Below are positions 1 through 8,825 of a stretch of 64,000 nt of DNA, in pieces. Under the pieces are notes generated by a model. It made no database searches. It was not told where the DNA came from and saw nothing but the letters and a program-made list of their open reading frames with translations. Source of the stretch: Pseudoruegeria sp. HB172150 (GTDB lineage Bacteria > Pseudomonadota > Alphaproteobacteria > Rhodobacterales > Rhodobacteraceae); NCBI RefSeq assembly GCF_013184805.1, contig NZ_JAATNG010000006.1, positions 1 to 64,000 on the forward strand, written 5' to 3'. Within the stretch, counting starts at the first letter, position 1. Every line of letters starts with the position of its first letter. Both the position numbers and the translations under genes were made by a program.

Positions 1-3000
1 CCGTTCGCCGTTCGCATAGGCCGCAAGCTGTTCGTGCAGCGTCTCACTCGCCCACATGCCTGTTGCGTCGAATACCGTCTGTTGAAGCGCGTCCGCCTGG
101 GCCCGGGTCAGAAGCCCGTCTCCAACAACGTTGCTGATGTACAGGTCGGTGACGCCAAGCTGGCTGATCAGCGATTGGAAGGTCGCCGTGGTCTCTGAAA
201 GGCGCCACGAAATATCGAGCACATCGTCTCCGGCGCCGCCGGTGATGATGTTCGTTGTCGTGTCGCCGAAGATCTCGTCGTCACCCGCAAGGCCATGAAC
301 CTCGATCACGGAGTTCCCATTGCCGGAGTGCCCGCGAAGATCGATGCGGTCATCCAGACTGGTCGCCACGATCTCCTCCACAGAGATCAGGTCGTCGTAA
401 ATCTCTTGATCGGATGCCCTGGTGGCTTGCTCGGTATGGCTTTCTTCCTTCTCGGTCGAGCCTTCATCATAGGTGTTTCGAACAATCGCTTCCCGCGTGT
501 ATTCTGTTCCCGCCGCCATCGTGGTCGTTACACGCATCACTCCGGCCAGTTGGTTTGTGGCGTCGCCAGCGATTTGATCGGCGTAGTTCTCGATCACAAT
601 TCCGCCGACCACATCTTCCTCGTCGAGGAGCGAATAGATTACCGCGTCCCGCCCTTCTCCTCCGTCAAAGTTAACGAAATTGCCATGTGCGATGTAAGTA
701 TCGTCACCTCCCCTGGCCTCGATACTGAAATCTACTGTTTTTGTCGTTGAGTTTCCTGTATAGTGAACATATTCGACACTTTCATAGAAGTACCTTACTC
801 TATCGCCAAAGGGTTCAGCCGATTTAATCTGCTTTGTATCAATGTACCTATCTTCATATATGAGCTCATTGTTAATCCATTTAATATCAAATGTCGTTCC
901 GGTATCCTGACTGTCATCCTCGACCGACCAGCCATTGAAACTGAGAATATTAAGGATATGAGTGGTGGGAGTTTCCTCGTTATCGTCATAGTCGTAAAAT
1001 CCGGAAACTACAGTGTAGCCGCCTTGGTGCTTCTCAAGCAGTGGCGTCGAGAAAGTGACATAACGCTTGTCCCCGTCGTCGTCTTCCAGAATGACCTTGT
1101 TCTGGGCAAACTCATCCTCTTCGATGTGGACCTTTTCGTCCTGCCAGCCGTCGTCAAGCGTGTAGGACGAACCGAAGTTACCGGCATAATTCGTCACTTG
1201 GCCGTCAATTCGAGCCATCAATATCAGTTCAAGATCGGTCTGTGTCAGCGTCTCGTTGCCGATCAGCACAGCCGAGCCGTACTCGCCACTGTCCAATAGC
1301 TTGTCGAAGATCGGTGTGTAGCGCTCCTGTGTGTCTTCGAAACTCTTCTCCAGGCTCTCCTGGAAGAAGTCATCGATCGAACGGGTTCCGCCGTCGGTGA
1401 TATCGTCGAGTGTCTTCTCGGCGAGCTTCTCGAGCCGGGCTTCCTCGATCGCTGACATGACCAGCGAGGCGATGCCGCCAATGGCTCCGGTGACAAACGC
1501 AATCGGGGCACCGACGCCGGATGCCATCATGATACCGGACGCCAGGGTAAAGACCGCATCGACGACTGTTTTCGCAATGTAGTAATCTTGTTCGATTTTC
1601 AGGCTGTTGGACAGCGCATCTCCAAGGACTTCCGAGGAGTAGTCGCCGCGCGCTTCGACGACGTCGATATAGTCTTCCTTGCTGGCAAACTCTGCCCATT
1701 TCGACGGATTGATTGTCGTAGCGACCGCAGCAATACAGGAAATGATCGGCGACGCCTTGAGCAGGTATTTCGACCCCGCGACACCGGCGTGGATGGCCAG
1801 GTCAATGGCCCCCTGCGCGACCGACAGGGTAACTGCCGTGGTCTGCAGCGCAAATTCCGCCTCCAGCGCCGTGCGCTGCGTATTTGTCAGGTTTGGATCG
1901 TCCAGCGCCTGTCTCAGTCCATCAAGCTTGATCAGGGCGCTGGTCACGATAAAGGCCGTCCCGGCAGAAACCGTCCCTAGTTGGAGTTTCTCCAGATCCG
2001 CAAGGTTGAGACCATTGGCGACCGCGTTCAGCGTCACTCCGATGAATTCCAGCGATACCTGCGCCTTCTCGATCTCGCTGGCGTTCTTGAAGTCATCCGT
2101 GGTCATCGCGACGATCATCGACCCGACGGCAAGTGCATCCGCGGCGAGGCCGAATTTGTAATCGAGCTTGCCGTCGCTCGCATAGATCGGGTTCACGTCG
2201 TCCGTGAGCAGGTAATTTTTGGCGAGGTTGTCGATCCGAGCGCTGTCCGCGTCGATCGCGCCGATCGCCTGAGACTTGTAAGTCTCCACGTCGCTCATCG
2301 CGCCGGCGACCTTCGAGGAGGTCACATCGGGCGCATTGATATTGTTGGTCCGCTGGAAATCGTCGATCGTCGTGTTCAGTTCCGAGAACGCGGTCTGCGC
2401 AGTCTGCAGTTTGGTCCGGGCCGCTTCAATCTCGGCGCTGTCACCGATTTTTTCCGCTATGGTTAGACGGATGTTCGCATTGACCAGGTCTTCGTTCGCC
2501 GCGGTCACCGCCTTTTTCAACGTCTCGAACCGCGCGGCCAGATCGGCCTGAAGCTCGGCGGGCGCGTTCGCAATCTCGTTCTCAAGCGACCTGAAGATGT
2601 CGTCGAACTGGCTACTGGCTGCGGTCAGGTCAAGCCCGGCATCCGTCAGGATCCTGGCCACTTCCAGATCGATATTGTGAAGAATGACAGTATGGTGATA
2701 CGCCATGGCCTTCGCCGGCGTAGCTTCCATCGTCATGATTTTGGCCTGCAGGCTCGCGCCCTTGGAATCCGTCGGATAAACGAGCCCGAGGTCCGAGCCG
2801 GTTACCTCGTGCCAGCTTCGCAGGTTCGAAATCGCCTGTGCGAAACCGGCCTGCGTTACGTACTTCATCAGGCTGGAGGTGCTGCCGGTCGCTTTCAGGA
2901 TCGAGGAGGTAAACTCGGCTGCATCCTCGGCTTCTATGATCTTGTCGATGCGCCCCTTGAGGCCGGCAAAGTAGTCAGACACGGCATGTGCATTGACCGT

Positions 3001-3231
3001 GCCCGCACGGACGAACTTTGCGTCCGTCTTGCCCACCGAGGAGGTGCCGGAAAAGCTGCCGATCTTCTCCATGGCGCGGTACGTGTAATACAGGAAGCTT
3101 TCGTACTTGGAGTTGTAACTTTTCGCCGACGAAGCGGAAAAGGCTTCGTATGATTCCTCCTCACCCATGAAGAGGGCCAGGAATTCGTCTTCCGCAGTCA
3201 TTATGACCGGGTTGTTCGCCAGTTCCGTCAC
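1..3231 (-). CDS. HlyA-like RTX toxin, N-terminal 1077 residues (partial at window edge)
   Basis: The reading frame is open from 3231 to the window edge, so the C-terminus is missing. Residues 1-540 are mostly helical and show no motif I recognise. A glycine/alanine-rich hydrophobic stretch at about 547-600 resembles the membrane-inserting region of HlyA-type RTX cytolysins. It is followed by the domain that precedes the repeats in HlyA, including a TPLL motif and an SVEEI motif. Calcium-binding RTX nonapeptides begin near residue 985 (GDDEIFGD, GGAGDDVLD). Such toxins are normally exported by a type I system and bind Ca2+ outside the cell. I chose the GTG at 3231 because AAGGGG lies 6 nt upstream; the ATG at 3201 is the alternative. 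No acyltransferase or type I exporter is visible here; they may lie beyond the edge. Family is secure, cytolytic activity is inferred. Confidence 0.75.
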   Translation of the reverse strand, partial: MTELANNPVIMTAEDEFLALFMGEEESYEAFSASSAKSYNSKYESFLYYTYRAMEKIGSFSGTSSVGKTDAKFVRAGTVNAHAVSDYFAGLKGRIDKIIEAEDAAEFTSSILKATGSTSSLMKYVTQAGFAQAISNLRSWHEVTGSDLGLVYPTDSKGASLQAKIMTMEATPAKAMAYHHTVILHNIDLEVARILTDAGLDLTAASSQFDDIFRSLENEIANAPAELQADLAARFETLKKAVTAANEDLVNANIRLTIAEKIGDSAEIEAARTKLQTAQTAFSELNTTIDDFQRTNNINAPDVTSSKVAGAMSDVETYKSQAIGAIDADSARIDNLAKNYLLTDDVNPIYASDGKLDYKFGLAADALAVGSMIVAMTTDDFKNASEIEKAQVSLEFIGVTLNAVANGLNLADLEKLQLGTVSAGTAFIVTSALIKLDGLRQALDDPNLTNTQRTALEAEFALQTTAVTLSVAQGAIDLAIHAGVAGSKYLLKASPIISCIAAVATTINPSKWAEFASKEDYIDVVEARGDYSSEVLGDALSNSLKIEQDYYIAKTVVDAVFTLASGIMMASGVGAPIAFVTGAIGGIASLVMSAIEEARLEKLAEKTLDDITDGGTRSIDDFFQESLEKSFEDTQERYTPIFDKLLDSGEYGSAVLIGNETLTQTDLELILMARIDGQVTNYAGNFGSSYTLDDGWQDEKVHIEEDEFAQNKVILEDDDGDKRYVTFSTPLLEKHQGGYTVVSGFYDYDDNEETPTTHILNILSFNGWSVEDDSQDTGTTFDIKWINNELIYEDRYIDTKQIKSAEPFGDRVRYFYESVEYVHYTGNSTTKTVDFSIEARGGDDTYIAHGNFVNFDGGEGRDAVIYSLLDEEDVVGGIVIENYADQIAGDATNQLAGVMRVTTTMAAGTEYTREAIVRNTYDEGSTEKEESHTEQATRASDQEIYDDLISVEEIVATSLDDRIDLRGHSGNGNSVIEVHGLAGDDEIFGDTTTNIITGGAGDDVLDISWRLSETTATFQSLISQLGVTDLYISNVVGDGLLTRAQADALQQTVFDATGMWASETLHEQLAAYANGER

Positions 3232-3461
3232 CGATATCCCCTTCGGCAGCTTGGATTTTTCAGGGTGTCTATCGGCCCACCGGTCAGTATGTCTCCTTTG
3301 CGTGTGGCATGGTCAGCCGGGGATATCCGGTCGAAGCCTTGGGAATTCCTTGGGACACTCTGGGACTCTTGGGCTCTGCATCTTCGCTGTGAAACGGTCC
3401 CATACGGGGACGCGAATCATCCGCCGATGGCACACCGTCGTTTTTTGGGGAACAGAGCGGA
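3232..3461. promoter_or_regulatory. RTX upstream region with four phased TGGG repeats
   Basis: This gene-free interval separates the regulator gene from the RTX gene, both on the minus strand. On the plus strand it carries TGGG at 3340, 3351, 3361 and 3370, spaced 11, 10 and 9 bp, so all four face about the same side of the helix. Direct repeats with this period are typical of OmpR/PhoB-type winged-helix binding sites. The adjacent upstream gene encodes a protein with exactly such a DNA-binding domain. That it binds here is inference. I see no convincing -35/-10 pair. Confidence 0.35.
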
Positions 3462-5003
3462 CTACTGGGGCAGGCCAGCGCGTGTCAGGCCTTCGAGATA
3501 CGCATCGACGAACGAGCAATCTGCCAGGAACGAGAATTCCTCGGCCGCGGTAGTCACGCTGTAATTCGGATCGAGCATCGCCAGCTTGGCCAGACAGGCG
3601 CCGATCTCGCGCGGCTGTCCTGCAAGCGCCAGCACCGCCGCGTGCATGCCATAGGCCCAACGCGTCGCCCGGGGATCACGCGTCGCCAGCTTGGTACTGT
3701 GAACGGCCTCGTCCTTTGCCCCCAGCATGACCAGCGCAATTCCGCGAAAGCTGAGTGCCGACGAAAGGTAGGGTGCATTCGGACTCCACCGTCGCGCCCG
3801 GTCGATCTGCTCGATGCCGCGATCCAGTTCGTTCATGAAAAACAGCGTCTTACCCATCGCGAATCGGGGTTGAGCATGGCATGGATGGTGCAGGATTGCG
3901 TCTTCGAAGGCTGCGACTGCGTCATGGTGACGTCCGGAAAAAGCATGCGCGGAACCCAGGGCCAGGTAGCCGAACGCATCACGGTCGTCACGCCGGATCG
4001 CTTCATTCGCCAGCTCTTCCGCTTGGGCGAGGATCTGCTGCCGTTCCGGGCGAGGCAGAAACCAAAAGCGCTCGACCTCCACGCAGGCCAGTCGGGCATG
4101 CGCGCCCGGGAAATCAGGCTCCAGGTGCAAAAGCTGCCCCAGCCGTTGCCTCGCCCGGTCAAGAAGCTCGGGATCAAAGCTGTGAAGCCCGGAATGGCTG
4201 CCGTGAAACAACTCCCAGACATCCAAGTTCGACGTTCCCCGCGTCCGCCCGCGATTGGCTTCCGCAAGCGCGAGGTCGGCCTCCACCATGGCCGCAATCC
4301 GGTTCGCGATCACATCCTGAACGTCTGCCAGTTCCTCGAGAGAGGGCGAGAATTGCTCGACAAAAAGTTGACGTTCTTCGGCAACATCGACCAGGGCAGC
4401 CGTGATCCGCAGTCTGTCCCCGACTTGCCGGAATGATCCTTCTACCAGGTACCGGGCGTCGAGCTTTTCGCCGATTTCCCGAACCGCGAAGGAACTGTTC
4501 CTGAATTGAAAGGCCGAACGGCCGGGAACGACACGCAACCATCGGATCCGCGCGATCAGTGCAGTAACGTCAAGCGTGATCCCGTCCGCCAGGCCCTGCA
4601 GGTCGGGGTCATTGGAAACGTCATGGAAGGGTAAAACGGCGATCGACGGCAGAGAAACTTTGGCAGGAGCCTCGTCCGCTTGATCGACTTCGGTCTTCCA
4701 CGTGACCGGCTCGACAAAGCGAAATCCGCGTCCGTGGACCGTGCGGATGAATGTCTTTTTGCTTCCGGCCCTCGACAGTGCTTTGCGGGCATAGGACACC
4801 GCGCTGGAAATCGTCGAGTCCGAGATCGCTCGGTTCTTCCAGACATGTTCGACAAGCTCCGCCTTCGAAACGACGCGATCCTGATTTTCTGCCAGCAGGA
4901 TTATCAGGTCGAGAACTTGCGGTTCGACCGTGACCGGATTTCCTCTGTGCCGCAGTTCGTATGTTTCCGTGTCGAGTTCGAAGTCGCAAAAGGCAAGTAC
5001 CAT
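3462..5003 (-). CDS. Winged-helix regulator with TolB-like and TPR domains
   Basis: The 513-aa product starts with an OmpR/PhoB-type winged-helix domain (residues about 1-105, ending in the recognisable HGRGFRFVEP strand). It continues with a TolB-like segment (about 130-260, with the IAVLPF and YLVEGSFR signatures) and a C-terminal TPR-type helical region. This CadC-like architecture without a transmembrane segment is common in alphaproteobacteria, where the N-terminus binds DNA and the rest presumably senses a signal or partner. I chose the ATG at 5003 because the winged-helix domain begins immediately there; an in-frame GTG at 5048 would add 15 residues. It stands 230 bp upstream of the RTX gene on the same strand, so local control of the toxin is plausible but not shown. 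Confidence 0.75.
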   Translation of the reverse strand: MVLAFCDFELDTETYELRHRGNPVTVEPQVLDLIILLAENQDRVVSKAELVEHVWKNRAISDSTISSAVSYARKALSRAGSKKTFIRTVHGRGFRFVEPVTWKTEVDQADEAPAKVSLPSIAVLPFHDVSNDPDLQGLADGITLDVTALIARIRWLRVVPGRSAFQFRNSSFAVREIGEKLDARYLVEGSFRQVGDRLRITAALVDVAEERQLFVEQFSPSLEELADVQDVIANRIAAMVEADLALAEANRGRTRGTSNLDVWELFHGSHSGLHSFDPELLDRARQRLGQLLHLEPDFPGAHARLACVEVERFWFLPRPERQQILAQAEELANEAIRRDDRDAFGYLALGSAHAFSGRHHDAVAAFEDAILHHPCHAQPRFAMGKTLFFMNELDRGIEQIDRARRWSPNAPYLSSALSFRGIALVMLGAKDEAVHSTKLATRDPRATRWAYGMHAAVLALAGQPREIGACLAKLAMLDPNYSVTTAAEEFSFLADCSFVDAYLEGLTRAGLPQ

Positions 5004-5545
5004 CGCTGCGCCCGGATCCCCTGTCGCTATTCCTGATGCCGATAGCACGGGAAATACGACCCTTACGTGACGGATCAGGACAATCGCAGGTGATCCCCAC
5101 AGGTTTCACAAGATTTCTCGGGACAACGGCGACACAATCGAGAATCGACCAGGCGATTGGTCGGTACAATACGCACGGCGCTTGATGTGTTCACCGTGTC
5201 TTCGAGTTCGGTTTGTGAACTGCCGGGGAACCAGCGTTCGTCAACCACAAGTATCAGCGGTAAGCAGCTGAATGGAGGAACGCTTGAAATCGTGGAATTG
5301 ATTGGCAGGCCAAATCTCGAAGCCGCCAAGAGACCTCAACGGCAAACGGAGGTCAGTGAGCGCAAGGTTGCTTCGTCCCGTTTACAGGTCATCCGGAGGG
5401 CCTAAACAACCGGAGTTTCCCGCCGTCGGAGCCCTCGTCCTGAACAGCCAAGGATCTCCTCCGAACATCTCGTCCGAAACCGCCGGAGACCTGCGGCAAC
5501 GGGGCCGGAAACTGTCGCCGAACGATGCGGAACAACACGGCGCGT
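5004..5545. other. Intergenic region, no gene seen
   Basis: About 540 bp lie between the regulator start and the end of the flavin reductase gene. Several short open frames cross it on both strands, but none has a ribosome-binding site together with a recognisable protein sequence. I see no RNA gene or strong terminator. Confidence 0.5.
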
Positions 5546-6052
5546 TCAGGACAGCGCGCGGTACCCGCCGGAGAAAAACACGAGGGGTTCGCCCTCGCCG
5601 GGTGCCGACCAGTCGAGCACCCGGGCGACGACAATCTCATGATCGCCCGCGGAAGAGACCGATTCGATTGTTGTGTCGAGCCAGCCGATCGCTTCGGCGA
5701 GCAGCGGATGCCCAGTCGGGCTTTCCCACCATTCGTGCCCGGAAAAGCGGTCGGCTCCCCATTGCGCGAACCGCCGTGCTATCTCCTCGTGATGCAATCG
5801 CAGGAGTGAAACGGCAAATCCGCCGGCTCGCCTGATCTGCGCCCAGGTCGTGCTTGATCGCTTTGGGCAAAAGGCGATGAGCGGCGGATCGAGTGACACC
5901 GAGGTAAAGGAATTGACCGTCATGCCGGTGGGTCCGTCCGCTGCCGCCGCCGTGATAACCACAACCCCCGTGGGATAGCGCCCCAGAGTGTCCCGAAGGC
6001 TTCGCTGATCCCTGAGTTCTGCCGGCTGCAGCCGGGTCTGGACCGCCATCAT
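5546..6052 (-). CDS. Flavin reductase domain protein (NAD(P)H:flavin oxidoreductase)
   Basis: The 168-aa product has the length and sequence of the flavin_reduct family (HpaC-like). The N-terminal LGRYPTGVVVITA and the VNSFTSVSLDPPLIAFCP segment are the flavin-binding signatures. Members use NAD(P)H to supply free FMNH2 or FADH2 to a partner monooxygenase. The divergently transcribed neighbour at 6252 is an acyl-CoA-dehydrogenase-fold oxygenase of the kind that needs such a partner, so the two probably form one two-component monooxygenase. The start ATG has AGGAGA about 8 nt upstream. Its substrate cannot be read from sequence. Confidence 0.85.
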   Translation of the reverse strand: MMAVQTRLQPAELRDQRSLRDTLGRYPTGVVVITAAAADGPTGMTVNSFTSVSLDPPLIAFCPKRSSTTWAQIRRAGGFAVSLLRLHHEEIARRFAQWGADRFSGHEWWESPTGHPLLAEAIGWLDTTIESVSSAGDHEIVVARVLDWSAPGEGEPLVFFSGGYRALS

Positions 6053-6098
6053 CGTCGAGTTCTCCTCTCCTCGAACGGTTGCTCGGTTAGATTAGAAA

Positions 6099-6220
6099 GT
6101 ATCTATAAATAAACAAGAGGTACTATAATGATACTCATTCACTTGAAAAACTCTTGACAGTCGAAAGCCCGGCGATAAATTCGAAGTCTCATAAAAAAGC
6201 GCAACGTATCAATGTGATAC
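6099..6220. promoter_or_regulatory. Divergent promoter region with TGATAC operator half-sites
   Basis: The AT-rich 200-bp gap between the reductase and the oxygenase contains a repeated hexamer. A perfect palindrome, GTATCA-ATG-TGATAC, lies at 6206-6220, and the half-sites AGTATC at 6099 and GATACT at 6130 form a second, wider inverted pair. A plus-strand -35-like TTGACA is at 6154-6159 with an AT-rich -10 around 6174-6181, so the palindrome sits just downstream of the likely transcription start. That arrangement suits a repressor. The IclR-family gene at 11807 is the nearest candidate binder, by inference only. Confidence 0.45.
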
Positions 6221-6251
6221 TAAATGCCGCCACCGGGAGGAGATTAGGACG

Positions 6252-7586
6252 ATGAACTTCGTCACGAATACGCTCGCGCCTTATCCGGCGACCTATCCTG
6301 TAGTTGAGGGTCGGGCGACATTGCTCGACGAGGCAAGGAAGCTCGAGCCGATGATCCGCGATGCGGAATCGATCATCGAAAACGAGCGCCGGATGCCGGA
6401 CGAAATCACGGACGCTCTCTATGACAACGGCATGTATCGCGCTTTCCTGCCGCGCGAGCTGGGTGGCCTTGAGGTGCATCCTCTCGAATGGCTGGACGCA
6501 GTCGAAGAGCTTTCGCGGATCAACGGATCCGTCGGCTGGCTCTGCATGCTTCACTCCGGCCAGACCTTCCTCAAGCGCGAGGTGATGGAGAAGCTGCTCG
6601 CCCAGGATCGCTGGATCATGGCCTCGAACGTTGGGCGCGCGGCGGGCAAGGCGGTCCGGGTTCCCGGCGGCTACCGGATCAGCGGGCGCTGGTCGTTCAC
6701 CAGCGGCTCGCCAGAGGCGAACTGGCTGTCTGGCCGCTGCATTCTTTATGACGAGAACGACCAGCCGGTCATGAACCCTCGCGACGGTCTTCCCTGGTTC
6801 ATCGTCGGCCTGTGGCCCGCCAAAGACGCTACACTGATCGACACATGGGACGGCCACGGTCTGCGCGGCACCGGTTCCGGCGACTTCGAGATCAAGGATC
6901 TTTTCGTTCCCCGCGAGATGGTGAACGAGGCGGGGATCTGGAAACGTCCCTTCGACCGGGCGCTCTATCGCTATTGGTTCAACGTCATGGCTCACGGCGC
7001 ACATGCCCTCGGACTTGCACGGGCGGCGATAGACGAGTTCACGGGGCTGGTGCATGTCGCGGCCCGGCACGGCTCGTACCGGCAGGCGAAACTCGGAAAA
7101 GAGCAGATTAACCAGATCACGCTCGGCAAGGCCGACACGATGGTGCGCGCTGCCCGTGCCTATTTCTGGCAGCTCGTTGAAGAGGCTTACAACGACGCGG
7201 TGGAAAGCTGGCCGGTCAACTACGACCTCCGGGTCCGGGTCCAGGCGGCCCTGCTGAACACCGTGCATGTGTCACGGCAGGCAATCGACATGATCTTTCA
7301 GCAGGCCGGCGCACCCGCGGTGTTCCGCGGACGTCGCCTTGAGCGGATCCACCGGGACATGCTGACAGCCGCGAACCACGCGCTGATGGCCGAAGCGGCC
7401 TTCGACCGTGTGGGGCAATACCTGATGTCGAAGGATTCGCCGAACGGTCCCGAGATCGAGATCGGCGGGATCGGCTTCATCCCGGGGCCGCATCCCCAGC
7501 ACGACCGGGTCAAGCCCTGGCAGGACTGGGTGCGCGAGGCAGAGACGAGACGGCCGGAGGCGACCTCGGCAAGCTTCTCCGGCTAG
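6252..7586 (+). CDS. Acyl-CoA dehydrogenase-fold flavin-dependent monooxygenase
   Basis: The 444-aa product belongs to the acyl-CoA dehydrogenase superfamily branch containing reduced-flavin-dependent monooxygenases (HpaB/HsaA/DszC type). It has the N-terminal helical domain, the middle beta domain (GYRISGRWSFTSGSPEANW at about 139-157, then WDGHGLRGTGSGDFE) and the C-terminal four-helix domain. The catalytic base glutamate of true acyl-CoA dehydrogenases is not evident. An adjacent flavin reductase supports an oxygenase role. The gene is followed by an ABC importer on the same strand, so oxidation of an imported small molecule is likely. GGGAGGAG lies about 9 nt upstream of the ATG. The substrate is unknown. 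Confidence 0.75.
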   Translation: MNFVTNTLAPYPATYPVVEGRATLLDEARKLEPMIRDAESIIENERRMPDEITDALYDNGMYRAFLPRELGGLEVHPLEWLDAVEELSRINGSVGWLCMLHSGQTFLKREVMEKLLAQDRWIMASNVGRAAGKAVRVPGGYRISGRWSFTSGSPEANWLSGRCILYDENDQPVMNPRDGLPWFIVGLWPAKDATLIDTWDGHGLRGTGSGDFEIKDLFVPREMVNEAGIWKRPFDRALYRYWFNVMAHGAHALGLARAAIDEFTGLVHVAARHGSYRQAKLGKEQINQITLGKADTMVRAARAYFWQLVEEAYNDAVESWPVNYDLRVRVQAALLNTVHVSRQAIDMIFQQAGAPAVFRGRRLERIHRDMLTAANHALMAEAAFDRVGQYLMSKDSPNGPEIEIGGIGFIPGPHPQHDRVKPWQDWVREAETRRPEATSASFSG

Positions 7587-7637
7587 AGCGGCGCCAATCG
7601 GCTCCGCACACGTCTTCAGCGAACATTGGAGGTTCGC

Positions 7638-8825
7638 TTGTCCTCTCTGACCGTACATTCCCTGCATAAGTATTATGGTGCCTTTCACGCGATCAAGGGC
7701 GCCCAACTGCGCGTCGCAGAAGGCGAGTTCGTCACGCTGCTCGGCGAAAGCGGGTGCGGCAAGACTACCTCGCTGCGCTGCATCGCGGGCCTGGAGACGC
7801 CGTCTTCTGGCCGGGTCGTGATTGGTGATCAGGTGGTTTTCGACGGCGAGCAGCGGATCGAGATCCAGCCCGAAAAACGCGAGACCGGGATGGTATTCCA
7901 GAGCTACGCGCTGTGGCCGCACCTGACAGTGATCGAAACCGTGCTGTACCCCCTGCGTCGCCGCAGAGTGAAGGGTGCCGAGGCGGTCCGCCGTGCGCAT
8001 GAAATGCTCGAGATCGTCGGCCTGGACCGGTTCGCCAACAGGGCCGCAACTTCCCTGTCCGGCGGCCAGCAGCAGCGGGTCGCCCTTGCACGGGCGCTCG
8101 TCATCCGCCCGCAGCTCATGCTCTACGACGAGCCATTGTCGAACCTCGATCCCTCGCTGCGCCGGCAGGTGCGCGACGAGATTCTGCGCCTGCATCGGCT
8201 GAACGGTACGACCTCGGTCTATGTCACCCACGATCTTGAGGAGGCGATGCACCTCTCCGACCGGATCATCGTCATGCAGTCGGGACTGCTGGAACAATCC
8301 GGAACCCCGGCAGAGATCTTCACAAGACCGACCAACGAGTTCGTGGCAAAGTTTGTCGGCTTCGAGAACCTCCTTCCGGCCCGCGTCCTCTCGACCGCCA
8401 GCGGTGAGATCACGTTCCAGCTCGACGCGACCGGCGAACGGGCAGGGCTGCCCGTCACCGCCGCCGCGCGGCCGGTCCAGACCGGAGAGAGGGTCAGCGT
8501 GGCCTTCCGTTCTGCGAACGCGGTCCTGCACGGAGAGCGTCCTGTCGCCACCGGTCCCGGACTTCTGTTCCGCGGAACGATCGACCAGGTCAACTTCCTG
8601 GGTTCCCGGAACGAGTTTCGCATCAACAGCGGCGAAGCGTGCCTCAGGGTCACCGAGTCCGAGCGCGCCTATCGGCGAGACACGCTGTGCCGCGACGTCG
8701 GGGCCGAGATCTGGGTCGAGGTCGAAGCTGAACTGGTCTCCATCATGCCGATCGGCCCGGCGCCGGCCACGAAGAACAAGGTCGGCGCCGAGCCGGAACT
8801 CGCGGGGACCGGGGCGATGGAATGA
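7638..8825 (+). CDS. ABC transporter ATP-binding protein, Fe3+/spermidine-type
   Basis: This 395-aa ATPase has Walker A GESGCGKT (residues 36-43), the signature LSGGQQQR, Walker B LMLYDEP and the H-loop YVTHD, followed by a TOBE-like C-terminal domain. This is the CysA/PotA/FbpC organisation. The start is taken as TTG at 7638 because GGAGG lies 5 nt upstream; an in-frame TTG at 7626 overlaps that ribosome-binding site and is unlikely. Its 3' end overlaps the permease start by 4 nt (ATGA), so it energises the following two-domain permease. The substrate is not given by the sequence. Confidence 0.9.
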   Translation: MSSLTVHSLHKYYGAFHAIKGAQLRVAEGEFVTLLGESGCGKTTSLRCIAGLETPSSGRVVIGDQVVFDGEQRIEIQPEKRETGMVFQSYALWPHLTVIETVLYPLRRRRVKGAEAVRRAHEMLEIVGLDRFANRAATSLSGGQQQRVALARALVIRPQLMLYDEPLSNLDPSLRRQVRDEILRLHRLNGTTSVYVTHDLEEAMHLSDRIIVMQSGLLEQSGTPAEIFTRPTNEFVAKFVGFENLLPARVLSTASGEITFQLDATGERAGLPVTAAARPVQTGERVSVAFRSANAVLHGERPVATGPGLLFRGTIDQVNFLGSRNEFRINSGEACLRVTESERAYRRDTLCRDVGAEIWVEVEAELVSIMPIGPAPATKNKVGAEPELAGTGAME

